Shown here one piece after another: positions 53,934-64,000 of a stretch of 64,000 nt of DNA. The notes under the pieces are model-generated. The model did no database searches. It saw nothing but the letters and a program-made list of their open reading frames with translations, and was not told the origin of the DNA. This DNA is from Cytophagales bacterium. GTDB taxonomy: Bacteria > Bacteroidota > Bacteroidia > Cytophagales > Cyclobacteriaceae. The translations under genes were made by a program, and so were the position numbers. Every line of letters starts with the position of its first letter. Position 1 is the first letter of the stretch. Location: the NCBI GenBank assembly GCA_022360015.1, contig JAKSDQ010000117.1, positions 37,902 to 101,901 on the forward strand, in the 5' to 3' direction.

Positions 53934-53963
53934 TTGCTAATTGGTGTAATAATTTTAATTTTG
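53934..53963 (+). promoter_or_regulatory. Promoter of the tRNA-Arg gene
   Basis: TTG at 53934-53936 and TAATTTTG at 53956-53963 with 19 bases between, matching the Bacteroidetes TTG/TAnnTTTG arrangement. The tRNA begins ~75 bp downstream. Confidence 0.5.
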
Positions 53964-54039
53964 CAGTCTCGGTTTTAGCCAGGGCCAGTATTAGGCTTAC
54001 GCCAGGGGCTATTTATCAACTGGTGTCTAAAACGATCAA

Positions 54040-54113
54040 GCGTCCGTAGTTCAACTGGATAGAATACCGGATTTCGGCTCCGGGGGTTGAGGGTTCGAAT
54101 CCTTCCGGACGTG
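54040..54113 (+). tRNA. tRNA-Arg (anticodon TCG)
   Basis: A full cloverleaf folds by eye. Acceptor GCGTCCG/CGGACGT (first pair G-T); D stem GTTC/GAAT; anticodon stem CCGGA/TCCGG with loop TTTCGGC, giving TCG; variable loop GGGTT; T arm GAGGG TTCGAAT CCTTC. The length is 74 nt to the discriminator G. CCA is not encoded, as is usual in this phylum. Confidence 0.95.
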
Positions 54114-54116
54114 CTA

Positions 54117-54145
54117 AAGTTCTCAAAATGATTGAGAACTTTTTT
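54117..54145 (+). terminator. Terminator of the tRNA-Arg gene
   Basis: AAGTTCTCAA (54117-54126), loop AATGA, TTGAGAACTT (54132-54141), then Ts to 54145. It covers the first codons of a possible upstream start for ppx (54128), which argues for the inner ppx start at 54191. Confidence 0.88.
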
Positions 54146-54190
54146 ATTTATACCGTCATATATTTTCTATTTTTTTGCCGAGTAGTTATC

Positions 54191-55075
54191 ATGAAACTGG
54201 CCGCAATCGATATTGGCTCAAATGCCATCAGATTTCAAATCTCTACAGTCCTGAATAATCAGGATGAGATTTCTTTTAAAAAGTTGGAGTATATCAGATT
54301 CCCGCTACGCCTGGGGCATGATGTATTTACCCAACAACGCATAAGTCCTAAAAGTGAGGCCAAATTTCTGAAGTTGATGAAGGCCTTTTCGCTTCTTATT
54401 GATCTCTACGAGGTAAAAGATCACAGGATTTGTGCTACTTCAGCCATGCGTGAATCAATCAATGGCCTGGAAATAATTGAAAAGGTGAAAAGCGAAACAA
54501 ACCTCGACATCGAAATTATTGATGGTGAAAAGGAGGCAGAAATGATCAACGACTCATTAACGCTGTTTATCAACGATGAACAAAACCTTCACATAGACGT
54601 GGGGGGTGGTAGTACCGAGCTGAATCTCTATCAAAATGGATTGAAGATCGCTTCCCACTCATTTAAAATAGGCTCTGTGAGAAAGCTTGAAAACAAAGAA
54701 GAGCCCGAGTCATGGCTGGAAATGAAAAATTGGGTCAACAATCACATCAATGGAAAATTCCAGCATATAGTAGCGATTGGCACCGGCGGCAACATCAATA
54801 AAATTTTTGAGCTGGCCGAAAAAAAATCCGGTTACACCCTGTCCCTAAAAAAAATTGAGCAAATCCATGACTATCTCATAGGGTATTCGCTCAATGAACG
54901 TATTAACGTACTCAGGCTGAATCCTGACCGTGCAGATGTCATCATACCTGCTTCCAGGATTTATATAGCCGTTATGAAATGGGCCGGGGCAAAAAAAATG
55001 AAAGTTCCTGCCGTAGGTCTTAAAGACGGAATCATCAAATCACTCTATGAAAAGCATAAAGATTGTTTATTTTAG
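54191..55075 (+). CDS. ppx: Exopolyphosphatase (Ppx/GppA family)
   Basis: 294 aa from the ATG at 54191, chosen because the family begins AAIDIGSNAIRFQI and the region before it is the tRNA terminator. ASKHA-fold motifs: phosphate-1 AIDIGSNAIR, CATSAMRES, EKEAEMI, and phosphate-2 HIDVGGGSTELNLY. It degrades long-chain polyphosphate from the ends. Length is the short form without the HD-like C-terminal domains. The stop overlaps the ppk stop on the opposite strand by four bases. Confidence 0.92.
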   Translation: MKLAAIDIGSNAIRFQISTVLNNQDEISFKKLEYIRFPLRLGHDVFTQQRISPKSEAKFLKLMKAFSLLIDLYEVKDHRICATSAMRESINGLEIIEKVKSETNLDIEIIDGEKEAEMINDSLTLFINDEQNLHIDVGGGSTELNLYQNGLKIASHSFKIGSVRKLENKEEPESWLEMKNWVNNHINGKFQHIVAIGTGGNINKIFELAEKKSGYTLSLKKIEQIHDYLIGYSLNERINVLRLNPDRADVIIPASRIYIAVMKWAGAKKMKVPAVGLKDGIIKSLYEKHKDCLF

Positions 55076-57195
55076 TCAAAAAGCCTCACATCCCAGATTT
55101 CATCAATTGTTACGTCAAAGAATCTGTGATGGATGTTAAATAGTTCTTCACCCTCATGCCCCTTTTCCCGGTAATTCCCATCTTCGTTCATAATATATGT
55201 GTTGACATTATCTTTAAGATTGTAATTCAATATATTGATAACCTGCTGCTTGCAAAGTTCATCAACAATCAAAAACAGCGACTCGATCCTTCTGTCAAAG
55301 CTTCTTACCATAATGTCAGCGCTTCCTCCGTATACCTTTGGATTTCCAAGGTTGTGGAAATAATAGATTCTTGAGTGCTCGAGATAATCACCCACGATTG
55401 AGATCACCTCAATGTTATCACTCAGCCCCTGACGCCCCGGCCTGAGACAGCATATTCCGCGTACAATCAGTTTGATCGGCACACCGTCAGCCGAAGCCAG
55501 ATACAATTCATCTATTACTTCTTTGTCCTGCAAGGAATTGATTTTTAAGACGATACCACTGCTCAAACCGCTTTTGGCGTGCATGGCTTCGGTTTGGATC
55601 AACTCGATTAATTTGTTTCTCATATCGCCCGGTGCGGTAATGAGGTATTCGTAATAGTTAGGCCTGGAGTGCCCGGTGATTACATTAAAAAATTCAGATA
55701 TATCCTCCGCATAAACCTCGTTGGTGCTCATCAAACCTAAATCTGTGTATAACCTGGATGTGTTTTCGTTATAGTTGCCACTAGACATGTGCACATATCT
55801 TGTAACTCTTTTACCTTCTTTTCGCACAATTAACAGCAATTTCGTATGTGTTTTATAACTACCGATTCCATAGATCACAAAGCAGCCGGCCTTTTGCAGC
55901 TTTTTGGCCTCTTTCATGTTGTTTTCTTCATCAAACCTGGCTTTTACCTCAAAGAGCACCGAAACGTGCTTCCCGTTTTCCGCGGCTTTTAATAAAGCGG
56001 AAGTTACCCTCGAGTCTTTGGCCAGTCTGTAAATGGTCAACTTGATCGCCAGTACCCCCTGATCGTCGGCTGCCTTTTCCAATAACTCTAACACAGGTTC
56101 CATGCTGTTGTACGGCATATGCAATAAAATATCCTGGTTTTTCAGGGCATCGAATATATTATCCGGTTTCTGGGAGGGAAAACTCAGCGGGGGCACCGGT
56201 CGCGTCAATTCGGGTTGCTGATCTGCAAACTCCGGATGATTGACAATTTGCCAAAAACCGGTAAAATCCAGCAGGCTCTCACTGTCGGTGATAAAGATGT
56301 TAAAATCATCCAGTTCCCACCGGTCTTTTAACGTCTTCATGATCCACTTGTTTTCACGGCCTATCAGTTCAATCCTGACTACCCTTCCTGTTTTTCGTGT
56401 CTGTAGTTTACTTTGGAGTTCCTCTATGAAGTTAGCCTCGATATCGTCGCTTTCTTCCAGGGTAAAATCGCCGTTTCTGGTTATCCGGAACAAATTCCAT
56501 GCAATGATGCTTACATTTCTGAAAAGCTTGCTAATATTATCGGAGATAATCTGTTCGATAGGGACAAAAATAATCTTATCCTTTCGGGTGATTTCAAAAA
56601 ACCTCGGCAGGTTTTGGGGTATTTGTACAAAAGATAGTTTTTTGCCTTCCTTTTTGCCTTTCAGCGCCTTGGTGACTACCCCAAAGGTCAGTACTTTATT
56701 CATCAACACCGGAAATGTATGATATCCATCATAAACCATCGGAGTAAGCATGGGGTATATAAACTTTTTAAAATAGTCATTCGCCCGCTCTCTTTCCTTT
56801 TGATGGATACTTTCGAGCGGTACTATTTCAAAGTTGTTTTGCCGAAACAGCGGCTTGACAGCCTCCAGGTAATAGTCGGTCTGGTCCTTGAAAAAAATCT
56901 GGGATTCCAGCAATAATTTTTTTCTGAAGGGTATTTCCCTTAACCCGGAGTAATCAATCCGCTGCTTTCCATAGTCAAGGTAGTTATATAAACTTCCTAC
57001 CCTGATCATAAAAAATTCGTCAAGATTGGAAGCGGTAATAGCCAGAAACTTCAATCGTTCAAAGATGGTTCTTTCCTCATTTTTGGCCTGATCCAGTACC
57101 CTGTAATTAAATTTCAACCAGCTTAAATCACGGCTTATATAATCACTCTCCTCAATTAATACAGATAACCTATCCTTGCTTAATGTCGTCGTCAT
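55072..57195 (-). CDS. ppk1: Polyphosphate kinase 1
   Basis: 707 aa, standard length. The N-terminal domain begins YISRDLSWLKFNYRVLDQA and FLAITASNLDEFFMIRVG. The catalytic PLD-like core contains the conserved IKLTIYRLAKDS and FEVKARFDEENNM blocks and the phospho-His region RYVHMSSGNYNENTSRLYTDLGL. It makes polyphosphate from ATP reversibly. The paired convergent ppx breaks it down. No pho-box is evident. Confidence 0.97.
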   Translation of the reverse strand: MTTTLSKDRLSVLIEESDYISRDLSWLKFNYRVLDQAKNEERTIFERLKFLAITASNLDEFFMIRVGSLYNYLDYGKQRIDYSGLREIPFRKKLLLESQIFFKDQTDYYLEAVKPLFRQNNFEIVPLESIHQKERERANDYFKKFIYPMLTPMVYDGYHTFPVLMNKVLTFGVVTKALKGKKEGKKLSFVQIPQNLPRFFEITRKDKIIFVPIEQIISDNISKLFRNVSIIAWNLFRITRNGDFTLEESDDIEANFIEELQSKLQTRKTGRVVRIELIGRENKWIMKTLKDRWELDDFNIFITDSESLLDFTGFWQIVNHPEFADQQPELTRPVPPLSFPSQKPDNIFDALKNQDILLHMPYNSMEPVLELLEKAADDQGVLAIKLTIYRLAKDSRVTSALLKAAENGKHVSVLFEVKARFDEENNMKEAKKLQKAGCFVIYGIGSYKTHTKLLLIVRKEGKRVTRYVHMSSGNYNENTSRLYTDLGLMSTNEVYAEDISEFFNVITGHSRPNYYEYLITAPGDMRNKLIELIQTEAMHAKSGLSSGIVLKINSLQDKEVIDELYLASADGVPIKLIVRGICCLRPGRQGLSDNIEVISIVGDYLEHSRIYYFHNLGNPKVYGGSADIMVRSFDRRIESLFLIVDELCKQQVINILNYNLKDNVNTYIMNEDGNYREKGHEGEELFNIHHRFFDVTIDEIWDVRLFD

Positions 57196-57230
57196 TGGCT
57201 TGATTCCGGTTTGGCAACAAATATTTCAGA

Positions 57231-57260
57231 TGAAAAAAGGGTTCATTTTCATGAACCCTT
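57231..57260 (-). terminator. Terminator of gyrB
   Basis: Reading on the minus strand: AAGGGTTCAT (57260-57251), GAAA loop, ATGAACCCTT (57246-57237), then a T-run and CA. The stem is a perfect 10 bp. It lies between the gyrB stop and the ppk start. Confidence 0.9.
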
Positions 57261-57285
57261 ATGATAGCAATATTTTCAGTATTTA

Positions 57286-59250
<1,965 letters not shown>

Positions 59251-59264
59251 TTACAAAAATTGTC

Positions 59265-59272
59265 CAAAAATA
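59265..59272 (-). promoter_or_regulatory. Bacteroidetes -7 box for gyrB
   Basis: TATTTTTG on the minus strand, ending 21 bp ahead of the gyrB start, fits TAnnTTTG. No clear -33 element. Confidence 0.4.
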
Positions 59273-59518
59273 CAACAATTAAACTTTTTTTACATGTTAA
59301 TAGCTGTTAAATAAGGAACAAATTGCCTGAAGGCGCTATACAAGATTGTACAGTCACTTTTAAACAGCACGTCAACAGGATTTTTGTTTAAACAATAAAA
59401 CTATTTACCCCATAAACAACGTTAGAATATCTGGTAACGCATCCGCAATTATTTCTTGCATTTTGTTATGAAATAATCAACTAAATAATTAGTTTTATAC
59501 CTACTATATAAGATAATT

Positions 59519-60817
59519 ATGCGACAAATCTTTTTTTTGGCCCTTCTTATAGCATTCAACCAGGCATACTCCCAAACCCAGGAACCTGAGAAGGAGAAAC
59601 AGGAAAATTCAATTCGCCGGTTTGACTTCAAAAATCATAAAAAGGACTCATTATTGACGGCTGCCAAACGCAGGGCCATGGCTTCGAGAAAAAAATGGTT
59701 GAAAAATGCCAGGTTAAACGAAAGAAAAGATACCGTAACGCACCTTGACTTATCATACGCAGGGTTAACTGAAATTCCGGAATTTATTTACAAATACTAC
59801 AACCTGGAATCCCTTGATTTATCTCATAATAATATTAAGGAATTACCAAAAGCACTGAACCGGTTGCAAAAGCTTAAAAGCCTTAGCCTGGCATCGAATA
59901 ACCTTCACGACCGTAAAATAAAGATCAGGAAACTTCGCAATATCCGGGAGCTGTTTTTGCAGGATAATGGATTAAAAAAGTTTTCAGGGCGCTACACCAG
60001 GCTAAAATCAGTCAGCGAAATCAATCTGGATAAAAACAACCTTACCAGAATACCACCTCAACTGAAAAGATATAAAAATTTAAAAATTATCAAGTTAAGT
60101 CAAAACAGCAGGTTGAACATAGATGGCCAATCATTAAAAAAACTATCGCATATTGAAAAGTTAAGACTTAATGACTGCCACCTCACCAGCATTAGCCAAA
60201 ATCTTTTTTCATTAAAAAACCTCAGGGAGTTGCAACTGGCAAAAAATAATATCGAAACCGTACCCGAGGAGATAAAACAGCTGGAGAAACTGGAAATGTT
60301 CTCTTTGTATAAAAACCAGATAACTTCCTTACCACAAGGATTTTATGAATTAAAAAAACTGAAAGAGGCCGATTTGTATTACAATCAAATTGATAGGATC
60401 GATCCTGCCATCAAGAATTTAAAGGAGCTAAAAGTATTGTACCTGTCCTTTAACCAACTCTACACGTTGCCCGATGAGTTGGGAGAACTGCCAAATCTCA
60501 CCAGGCTTTACCTGCATCACAACAAATTGACCGAAATTCCCAATGGTATGTCTAACTTAAAAAAATTGCAGGTATTACACCTGAACCATAATTATTTCAC
60601 AGATTTTCCCTTTCCTGTATTAGCATTGACCTCTTTGCAGGATTTGGATATTTCTGAAAATGAAATTTTTGAAATTCCGGATCAGATTACTGAGTTGAAG
60701 AAGCTCAAATTATTATTCCTGCAAAAAAACCCGATCGAGGCCAAAAGCACCGATTCATCGAGGTTTCAGACGCTGATGGATACATTCAGGAAAAAAGGAA
60801 CAACCGTAAATTATTAG
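59519..60817 (+). CDS. Exported leucine-rich-repeat protein
   Basis: 432 aa, signal peptide (IFFLALLIAFNQAYSQ). A lysine-rich linker follows (RAMASRKKWLKNARLNERKD). From ~residue 77 there are about 14 LRRs of 22-24 residues with the LxxLxLxxNxLxxLP consensus (LESLDLSHNNIKELPKAL, LTRLYLHHNKLTEIPNGM, LQDLDISENEIFEIP). Such LRR proteins bind proteins or glycans at the cell surface or in the periplasm, and the partner is unknown. Its last four bases overlap the convergent CoA-binding gene. Confidence 0.88.
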   Translation: MRQIFFLALLIAFNQAYSQTQEPEKEKQENSIRRFDFKNHKKDSLLTAAKRRAMASRKKWLKNARLNERKDTVTHLDLSYAGLTEIPEFIYKYYNLESLDLSHNNIKELPKALNRLQKLKSLSLASNNLHDRKIKIRKLRNIRELFLQDNGLKKFSGRYTRLKSVSEINLDKNNLTRIPPQLKRYKNLKIIKLSQNSRLNIDGQSLKKLSHIEKLRLNDCHLTSISQNLFSLKNLRELQLAKNNIETVPEEIKQLEKLEMFSLYKNQITSLPQGFYELKKLKEADLYYNQIDRIDPAIKNLKELKVLYLSFNQLYTLPDELGELPNLTRLYLHHNKLTEIPNGMSNLKKLQVLHLNHNYFTDFPFPVLALTSLQDLDISENEIFEIPDQITELKKLKLLFLQKNPIEAKSTDSSRFQTLMDTFRKKGTTVNY

Positions 60818-61179
60818 TAATTGCCCACACTTAACATGACAAGGGTACAGGCCCTTAATACTTCAATGCCTTGATTTTCAGCAAGATTTTCCAGAATACG
60901 ATTTTCCGTACCAGGGTTAAAAATTACCCTTCTCGGATTGATGCTCAACATATAATCGTACCATTGGGGCTGGTTGACAGGCCCTATATACAAGGTTATT
61001 GTGTGAATATCATTCATAACGGGTTTTAACTTCAAATCCAATATTTTCTCCCCGGCCACCACACCGGTTTTAATACCCACCGGGACTATTTCAAAATTGT
61101 TTTCTACCAGCATATGGGCAGCCCTGTAAGCATAACGCGCTGGGTTAGGTGTGGCGCCAAGAACCATGGTCTTTTTCAT
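60814..61179 (-). CDS. CoA-binding domain protein (YccU-like)
   Basis: 121 aa, a single Rossmann-type CoA-binding domain. The opening VLGATPNPARYAYRAAHMLVENNFEIVPVG matches the family pattern (V-GAS-NP-R-S--A---L---G--V-PV). IDTITLYIGP-like IHTITLYIGPVNQP and RRVIFNPGTEN follow. Relatives bind CoA or nucleotides and have no assigned reaction. It is cytoplasmic. Confidence 0.9.
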   Translation of the reverse strand: MKKTMVLGATPNPARYAYRAAHMLVENNFEIVPVGIKTGVVAGEKILDLKLKPVMNDIHTITLYIGPVNQPQWYDYMLSINPRRVIFNPGTENRILENLAENQGIEVLRACTLVMLSVGNY

Positions 61180-61758
61180 CGTAGATTAATCAAGTTGAAC
61201 CAGAATCATTAGTTAAACCAAAATAAGATTATTTTAAGTTCATGAAATAACAATTAATTAATATTTTTTGATTTGAGCCTGAGGAATTACAACCGGGGTG
61301 ATTACTGGCCAACCTCCGGTTTTCCGGATGCATTTTTCGGGCGTCGTTTTTTATCGGTTGACTTGAAACTGTTGTTTTTATATTTACTATTGTTTCAAAA
61401 ATCGTAGTCAATAAGAGAAAGGAAAAAGAAAAGCGAACGGAATGAGCTTATGACCTCTTACAAATCAGTTTCCCCTAAATGTAATGAGACGATATGTTGA
61501 ATAATTCTTTCAATTCCTATATGGCATCGATAACAATACTAGTAAAAAGCCACCGAATAAATTTAGTTAAAAAGTCTTACTAAAAGCCGGAAAAATCTTG
61601 GTTCATTGATTGAGTGATATAGTCGGTACTTTAAAAACCATTAGAATTCCATGAGATTAGTGTTTTATAAAGGAAATATAAATGCAAAACAATGATATAA
61701 TTGTCATTGGCTAGTGGGGGCTTTTAGTCCCTTGTTTTTTTATTTAATCTTTAATATA
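61180..61758. other. 579-bp intergenic region, nothing recognised
   Basis: AT-rich. A 60-codon minus-strand frame at 61229-61411 has no RBS, family or codon-use support. The region ends at the antitoxin gene stop. Confidence 0.5.
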
Positions 61759-62910
61759 CTATTTTCTTTTCCAATAAAATTCATCCGGAATTTCATCTAA
61801 GACGTTTTCGTTGTAAAGATGAATATTCCGATAACTTATTTTTTCGTCATGAGCCAATTTCCCAATGATTATTGAAGGATGGATGCCAAGTCGCTCAGCA
61901 CATTCTTCCACTTTCATTGTTGTTAAATAATTTAAATATGGTTCCAGGTAATCTAAAATTTGATCATGTTTTAGCTTATCAGCCGCTAATGAATTAGCTT
62001 CATCTTCTAGCTTACTTTTTTGATCTGTTTTATCTTTTAAGTTGTCAAGGATAAATTGACCTCCTTTGCTTAAGTGTTTTAATACGTGAGCTATTTCATG
62101 GGCAATAGTGAACCAGAAATTATCTACTCTTTTGTAACGACCCGTATAAACAATCACAGGATTTTTATCATGGATAAAGGCAGCTCCATCCAAGTAGGTT
62201 TTTTGTAAATGAGGAAGGACAAAAAAAATAACTCCAACATTTCTTAGCTCTTCTAAGAAATGCTTTACACCATTTTCGCGAATTGTAAACTCATGAATAC
62301 GATCATAAAGTGATTTTAATGCTGTTGAATTGTATGTAGTTTTTGGAAAACTTTCAGCAACATTCATAGCCATTTTATACCACGTGGTTTTGTAATATAC
62401 ATTAAACTGGTTATAAGCTTCAGATTTTCTGGTTAAACAATAATCCTTTATCAATTCATCAACCTTATTAAAATCAAGAACTTTCCAACCCCAAAAATGA
62501 CGTACACTAGCTTCTAACTCCAGAGTATTTTTAAAGGAAGGTATCCAACCTTTCTTAACCATGTCTTTGATCGGCATTCTTGCGAATATTTCTGCTTTCA
62601 TATCTGCATCCATCTCTTTCTGAGACTTTTTTTCTTGATCTAGCCATAGGCGATAAGAGGTGTCCAAATTGATCCAATACTTAGGATGAGTATCAAATAC
62701 TTCTCCTAGTACCTTGGCCATATCAAGACTAATTGGTTGCTTGTCATTTAGGATTTTATTGATATGTTTTAATGTAACTCCTATAATCTCAGCAAGATCA
62801 GCTTGAGTCCATTCCCTGATTTCCATCTGTTCTTTAATGAAATAGCCAGGTCCGAACTGCTTTGCGGGTTTTAATTGATTTAATTTGACCATGATTTCAG
62901 AGTTTTTCAA
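61759..62910 (-). CDS. higA: HigA-type antitoxin fused to an ImmA/IrrE-like metallopeptidase
   Basis: 383 aa, far longer than plain HigA (~100). The N-terminal XRE-family HTH (~25-80) reads GYFIKEQMEIREWTQADLAEIIGVTLKHINKILNDKQPISLDMAKVLGEVF. The C-terminal part (~240-345) has TIAHEIAHVLKH, an HExxH zinc site as in ImmA/IrrE peptidases. LEDEANSLAADKLK supplies the E-E--AN-FAA-LL helix. The HTH should repress the operon and neutralise the toxin; the peptidase may cleave itself or the complex. It overlaps the higB stop by 4 bp. Confidence 0.88.
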   Translation of the reverse strand: MKNSEIMVKLNQLKPAKQFGPGYFIKEQMEIREWTQADLAEIIGVTLKHINKILNDKQPISLDMAKVLGEVFDTHPKYWINLDTSYRLWLDQEKKSQKEMDADMKAEIFARMPIKDMVKKGWIPSFKNTLELEASVRHFWGWKVLDFNKVDELIKDYCLTRKSEAYNQFNVYYKTTWYKMAMNVAESFPKTTYNSTALKSLYDRIHEFTIRENGVKHFLEELRNVGVIFFVLPHLQKTYLDGAAFIHDKNPVIVYTGRYKRVDNFWFTIAHEIAHVLKHLSKGGQFILDNLKDKTDQKSKLEDEANSLAADKLKHDQILDYLEPYLNYLTTMKVEECAERLGIHPSIIIGKLAHDEKISYRNIHLYNENVLDEIPDEFYWKRK

Positions 62911-63221
62911 TCTTCATAATGATTTGAAATAGTGATCAAAGAAAAAACCCCAATTGTCTTTTCTTCATTCTTCCAAGTTACGTTCATTTCCAACCTGTAC
63001 TTTCCGCTCAATCTCATGGAATACTTATTCTTATGTTTTCCCTTTAATTTTTCAAATTTTAATCCTTTGTCATGCCAGAAATCGTGGATCGTAATTGCTG
63101 CATCTATCTTCTGGACAGTAGCAAAGAATTTATCAACAACGTGATCTGGTAACTTCAACTTTTTTGACCGACCAGTTGTATAAAGCCTTTCAAGTTCTTT
63201 ATCATCAATATAAACGTTCAA
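62907..63221 (-). CDS. higB: HigB/RelE-superfamily toxin
   Basis: 104 aa. KLPDHVVDKFFATVQKIDAA, GLKFEKLKGKHKNKYSMRLSGKYRLEMNVTWKN and IGVFSLITISNHYED are the standard HigB layout: the conserved LKG--G-YS-R---YR---- and the terminal D-HY. It should be a ribosome-dependent mRNA endonuclease. The toxin gene precedes the antitoxin, the normal HigBA order. It is separated by 540 bp from the partial gene at the right edge. Confidence 0.9.
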   Translation of the reverse strand: MNVYIDDKELERLYTTGRSKKLKLPDHVVDKFFATVQKIDAAITIHDFWHDKGLKFEKLKGKHKNKYSMRLSGKYRLEMNVTWKNEEKTIGVFSLITISNHYED

Positions 63222-63761
63222 TTTTTTAAAATATTATAGCAAATATATGCATAATAGGTTAAAATGAAAATTACAATAGGAATAACTAGGTTAAATTTTA
63301 TTATTTATTTTTATACATGGAATTTAATTTAACAATTAGTCATAATAATAGTGTATGATTTATTAACCTATTCTTCAAGCTCTTTTGCAACCTTTGGTTT
63401 TTGGGGAAGGCGGTGTGGTTGGCAAATGTGCTTATTGCAAAGCCTTTCCTGAAGGCAGGCAATTAGCTCTAACAGCCGTATCAAACACATAATTTGCTTC
63501 AAAAACTGATAAACAACCGTAGATATACGTATTTGGGGATGTTGGTACCAATGTCCGCTTATTGAGGGTGGTAACAGACATTCTAAAACCACAATATTTG
63601 ATTTCATATTATTTCCAAAACTGATTCAAGCAGATAAGTCAAGATTATACTACCAAAAAGAAATTAGATCCACCATCTAAAAAATTTGCAAAAGTCAACG
63701 GGAAATTAAGCGCTAGCCAAACTTATCATACCCATAGCCCAAACAAATACTAAAAAACACT
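63222..63761. other. 540-bp intergenic region, possible dispersed-repeat remnant
   Basis: No convincing gene. A minus-strand frame at 63368-63607 (79 codons) is open from an ATG but has no recognisable family. The stretch around 63400-63460 (GAAGGCGGTGTGGTTGGC, TTTCCTGAAGGCAGGC) is less AT-rich than its surroundings and looks like part of a repeated element, though no second copy is in the window. Confidence 0.4.
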
Positions 63762-64000
63762 TTACTTCCTTTCATCCAACATCTTTTGTAACATCGCCAC
63801 CTTCTCTTTTTCACTCCTCAGAACAGCCTCCTTTTCCTTCAAAAGCTCCTGATACAATCTTTTGTTTTCTTCAACAGCCTCCATCAACTTATCAATCGGA
63901 TTAAAAGTGCAATGATAGTAGGGGCCATCATTATTCGTTGCCCCCTCATAATTGTTTTGAATAATATTGTAAACAATAGATTCCTCATCGAAGCTTTTAA
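63762..64000 (-). CDS. C-terminal end of a coiled-coil protein, probable XRE-type regulator (truncated by window edge)
   Basis: The frame is open to the window end and stops at 63762. The visible ~79 residues start KSFDEESIVYNIIQNNYEG, then DGPYYHCTFNPIDKLMEAVEENKRLY and a strongly charged helix QELLKEKEAVLRSEKEKVAML. From memory this is the usual C-terminal tail of Bacteroidetes XRE regulators. The DNA-binding end is outside the window. Confidence 0.6.
   Translation of the reverse strand, partial: KSFDEESIVYNIIQNNYEGATNNDGPYYHCTFNPIDKLMEAVEENKRLYQELLKEKEAVLRSEKEKVAMLQKMLDERK

Noticed and set aside
54128..54190. Upstream start for ppx
   Set aside because: This stretch is the tRNA terminator, and the family N-terminus begins at the ATG at 54191.
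61229..61411. 60-codon minus-strand frame
   Set aside because: No homology features, sits in an AT-rich gap, likely a chance open frame.
63368..63607. 79-codon minus-strand frame from an ATG
   Set aside because: No recognisable family, odd composition with scattered Cys and His, no clear ribosome site, and it lies across a possible repeat block. Not called as a gene.

Overview
The window looks like a chromosomal segment of a gliding, probably marine, member of the Bacteroidetes, most likely Cytophagales. The evidence is gldA-gldF-gldG in one operon, many proteins with Bacteroidetes-style lipoprotein or secretion signals, an OmpA/TPR/PD40 protein, weak Shine-Dalgarno sequences, and several TAnnTTTG-type -7 promoter boxes. 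Product calls come from reading motifs and overall family resemblance; no database search was possible.

Layout. 1-4300: end of a TPR-type protein, a duplicated-domain lipoprotein, ssb, a zinc-ribbon protein, a mercaptopyruvate-type sulfurtransferase, and a chimeric remnant that includes the tail of a HigA antitoxin. 4280-8535: secreted esterase-like hydrolase, aminopeptidase P, a decayed DNA methyltransferase remnant, a phosphotriesterase-family lipoprotein. 8558-13569 (minus): osmoprotectant-type ABC transporter whose fused binding domain is circularly permuted, LysE exporter, GH3-family enzyme. 13731-23877: YggS/DUF423 pair, DUF1573 protein, RecD-like helicase, OmpA protein, then pabC/pabB, queE, folD and lepA. 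24094-31193: polyphosphate glucokinase, ABC-2 exporter, two paralogous small exported proteins flanking an MtfA-like peptidase, a DUF4864-like lipoprotein, a sugar dehydrogenase. 31196-35294: SMUG2-like glycosylase, phosphofructokinase, then two neighbouring frameshifted genes (MFS transporter, dienelactone hydrolase). 35340-40862 (minus): gldA-gldF-gldG-DUF4340 and dnaN. 41074-48294: PagL-like enzyme, DUF2807 lipoprotein, fused 5-oxoprolinase, Nramp transporter. 48516-50999 (minus): a four-gene signalling operon (CPPYC small protein, seven-helix membrane protein, histidine kinase, response regulator). 51401-57195: two beta-barrel proteins, a small protein, tRNA-Arg, and ppx/ppk converging. 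57286-64000: gyrB, an LRR protein, a CoA-binding protein, a HigB/HigA-ImmA toxin-antitoxin pair and the tail of a coiled-coil protein, probably a regulator.

The parts most worth following up are: (1) the duplicated small exported proteins, whose upstream regions share a tandem 23-bp-period TGTCCGGTAA box about 90-130 bp ahead of a sigma-54-like TTGGCA-N6-TTGA element at the same spacing; (2) the circularly permuted substrate-binding domain; (3) the CPPYC/7TM/kinase/regulator operon with two overlapping palindromes just upstream; and (4) a scatter of restriction, antitoxin and transporter remnants lying between housekeeping genes. Polyphosphate metabolism (ppk, ppx and a polyphosphate glucokinase) is well represented.
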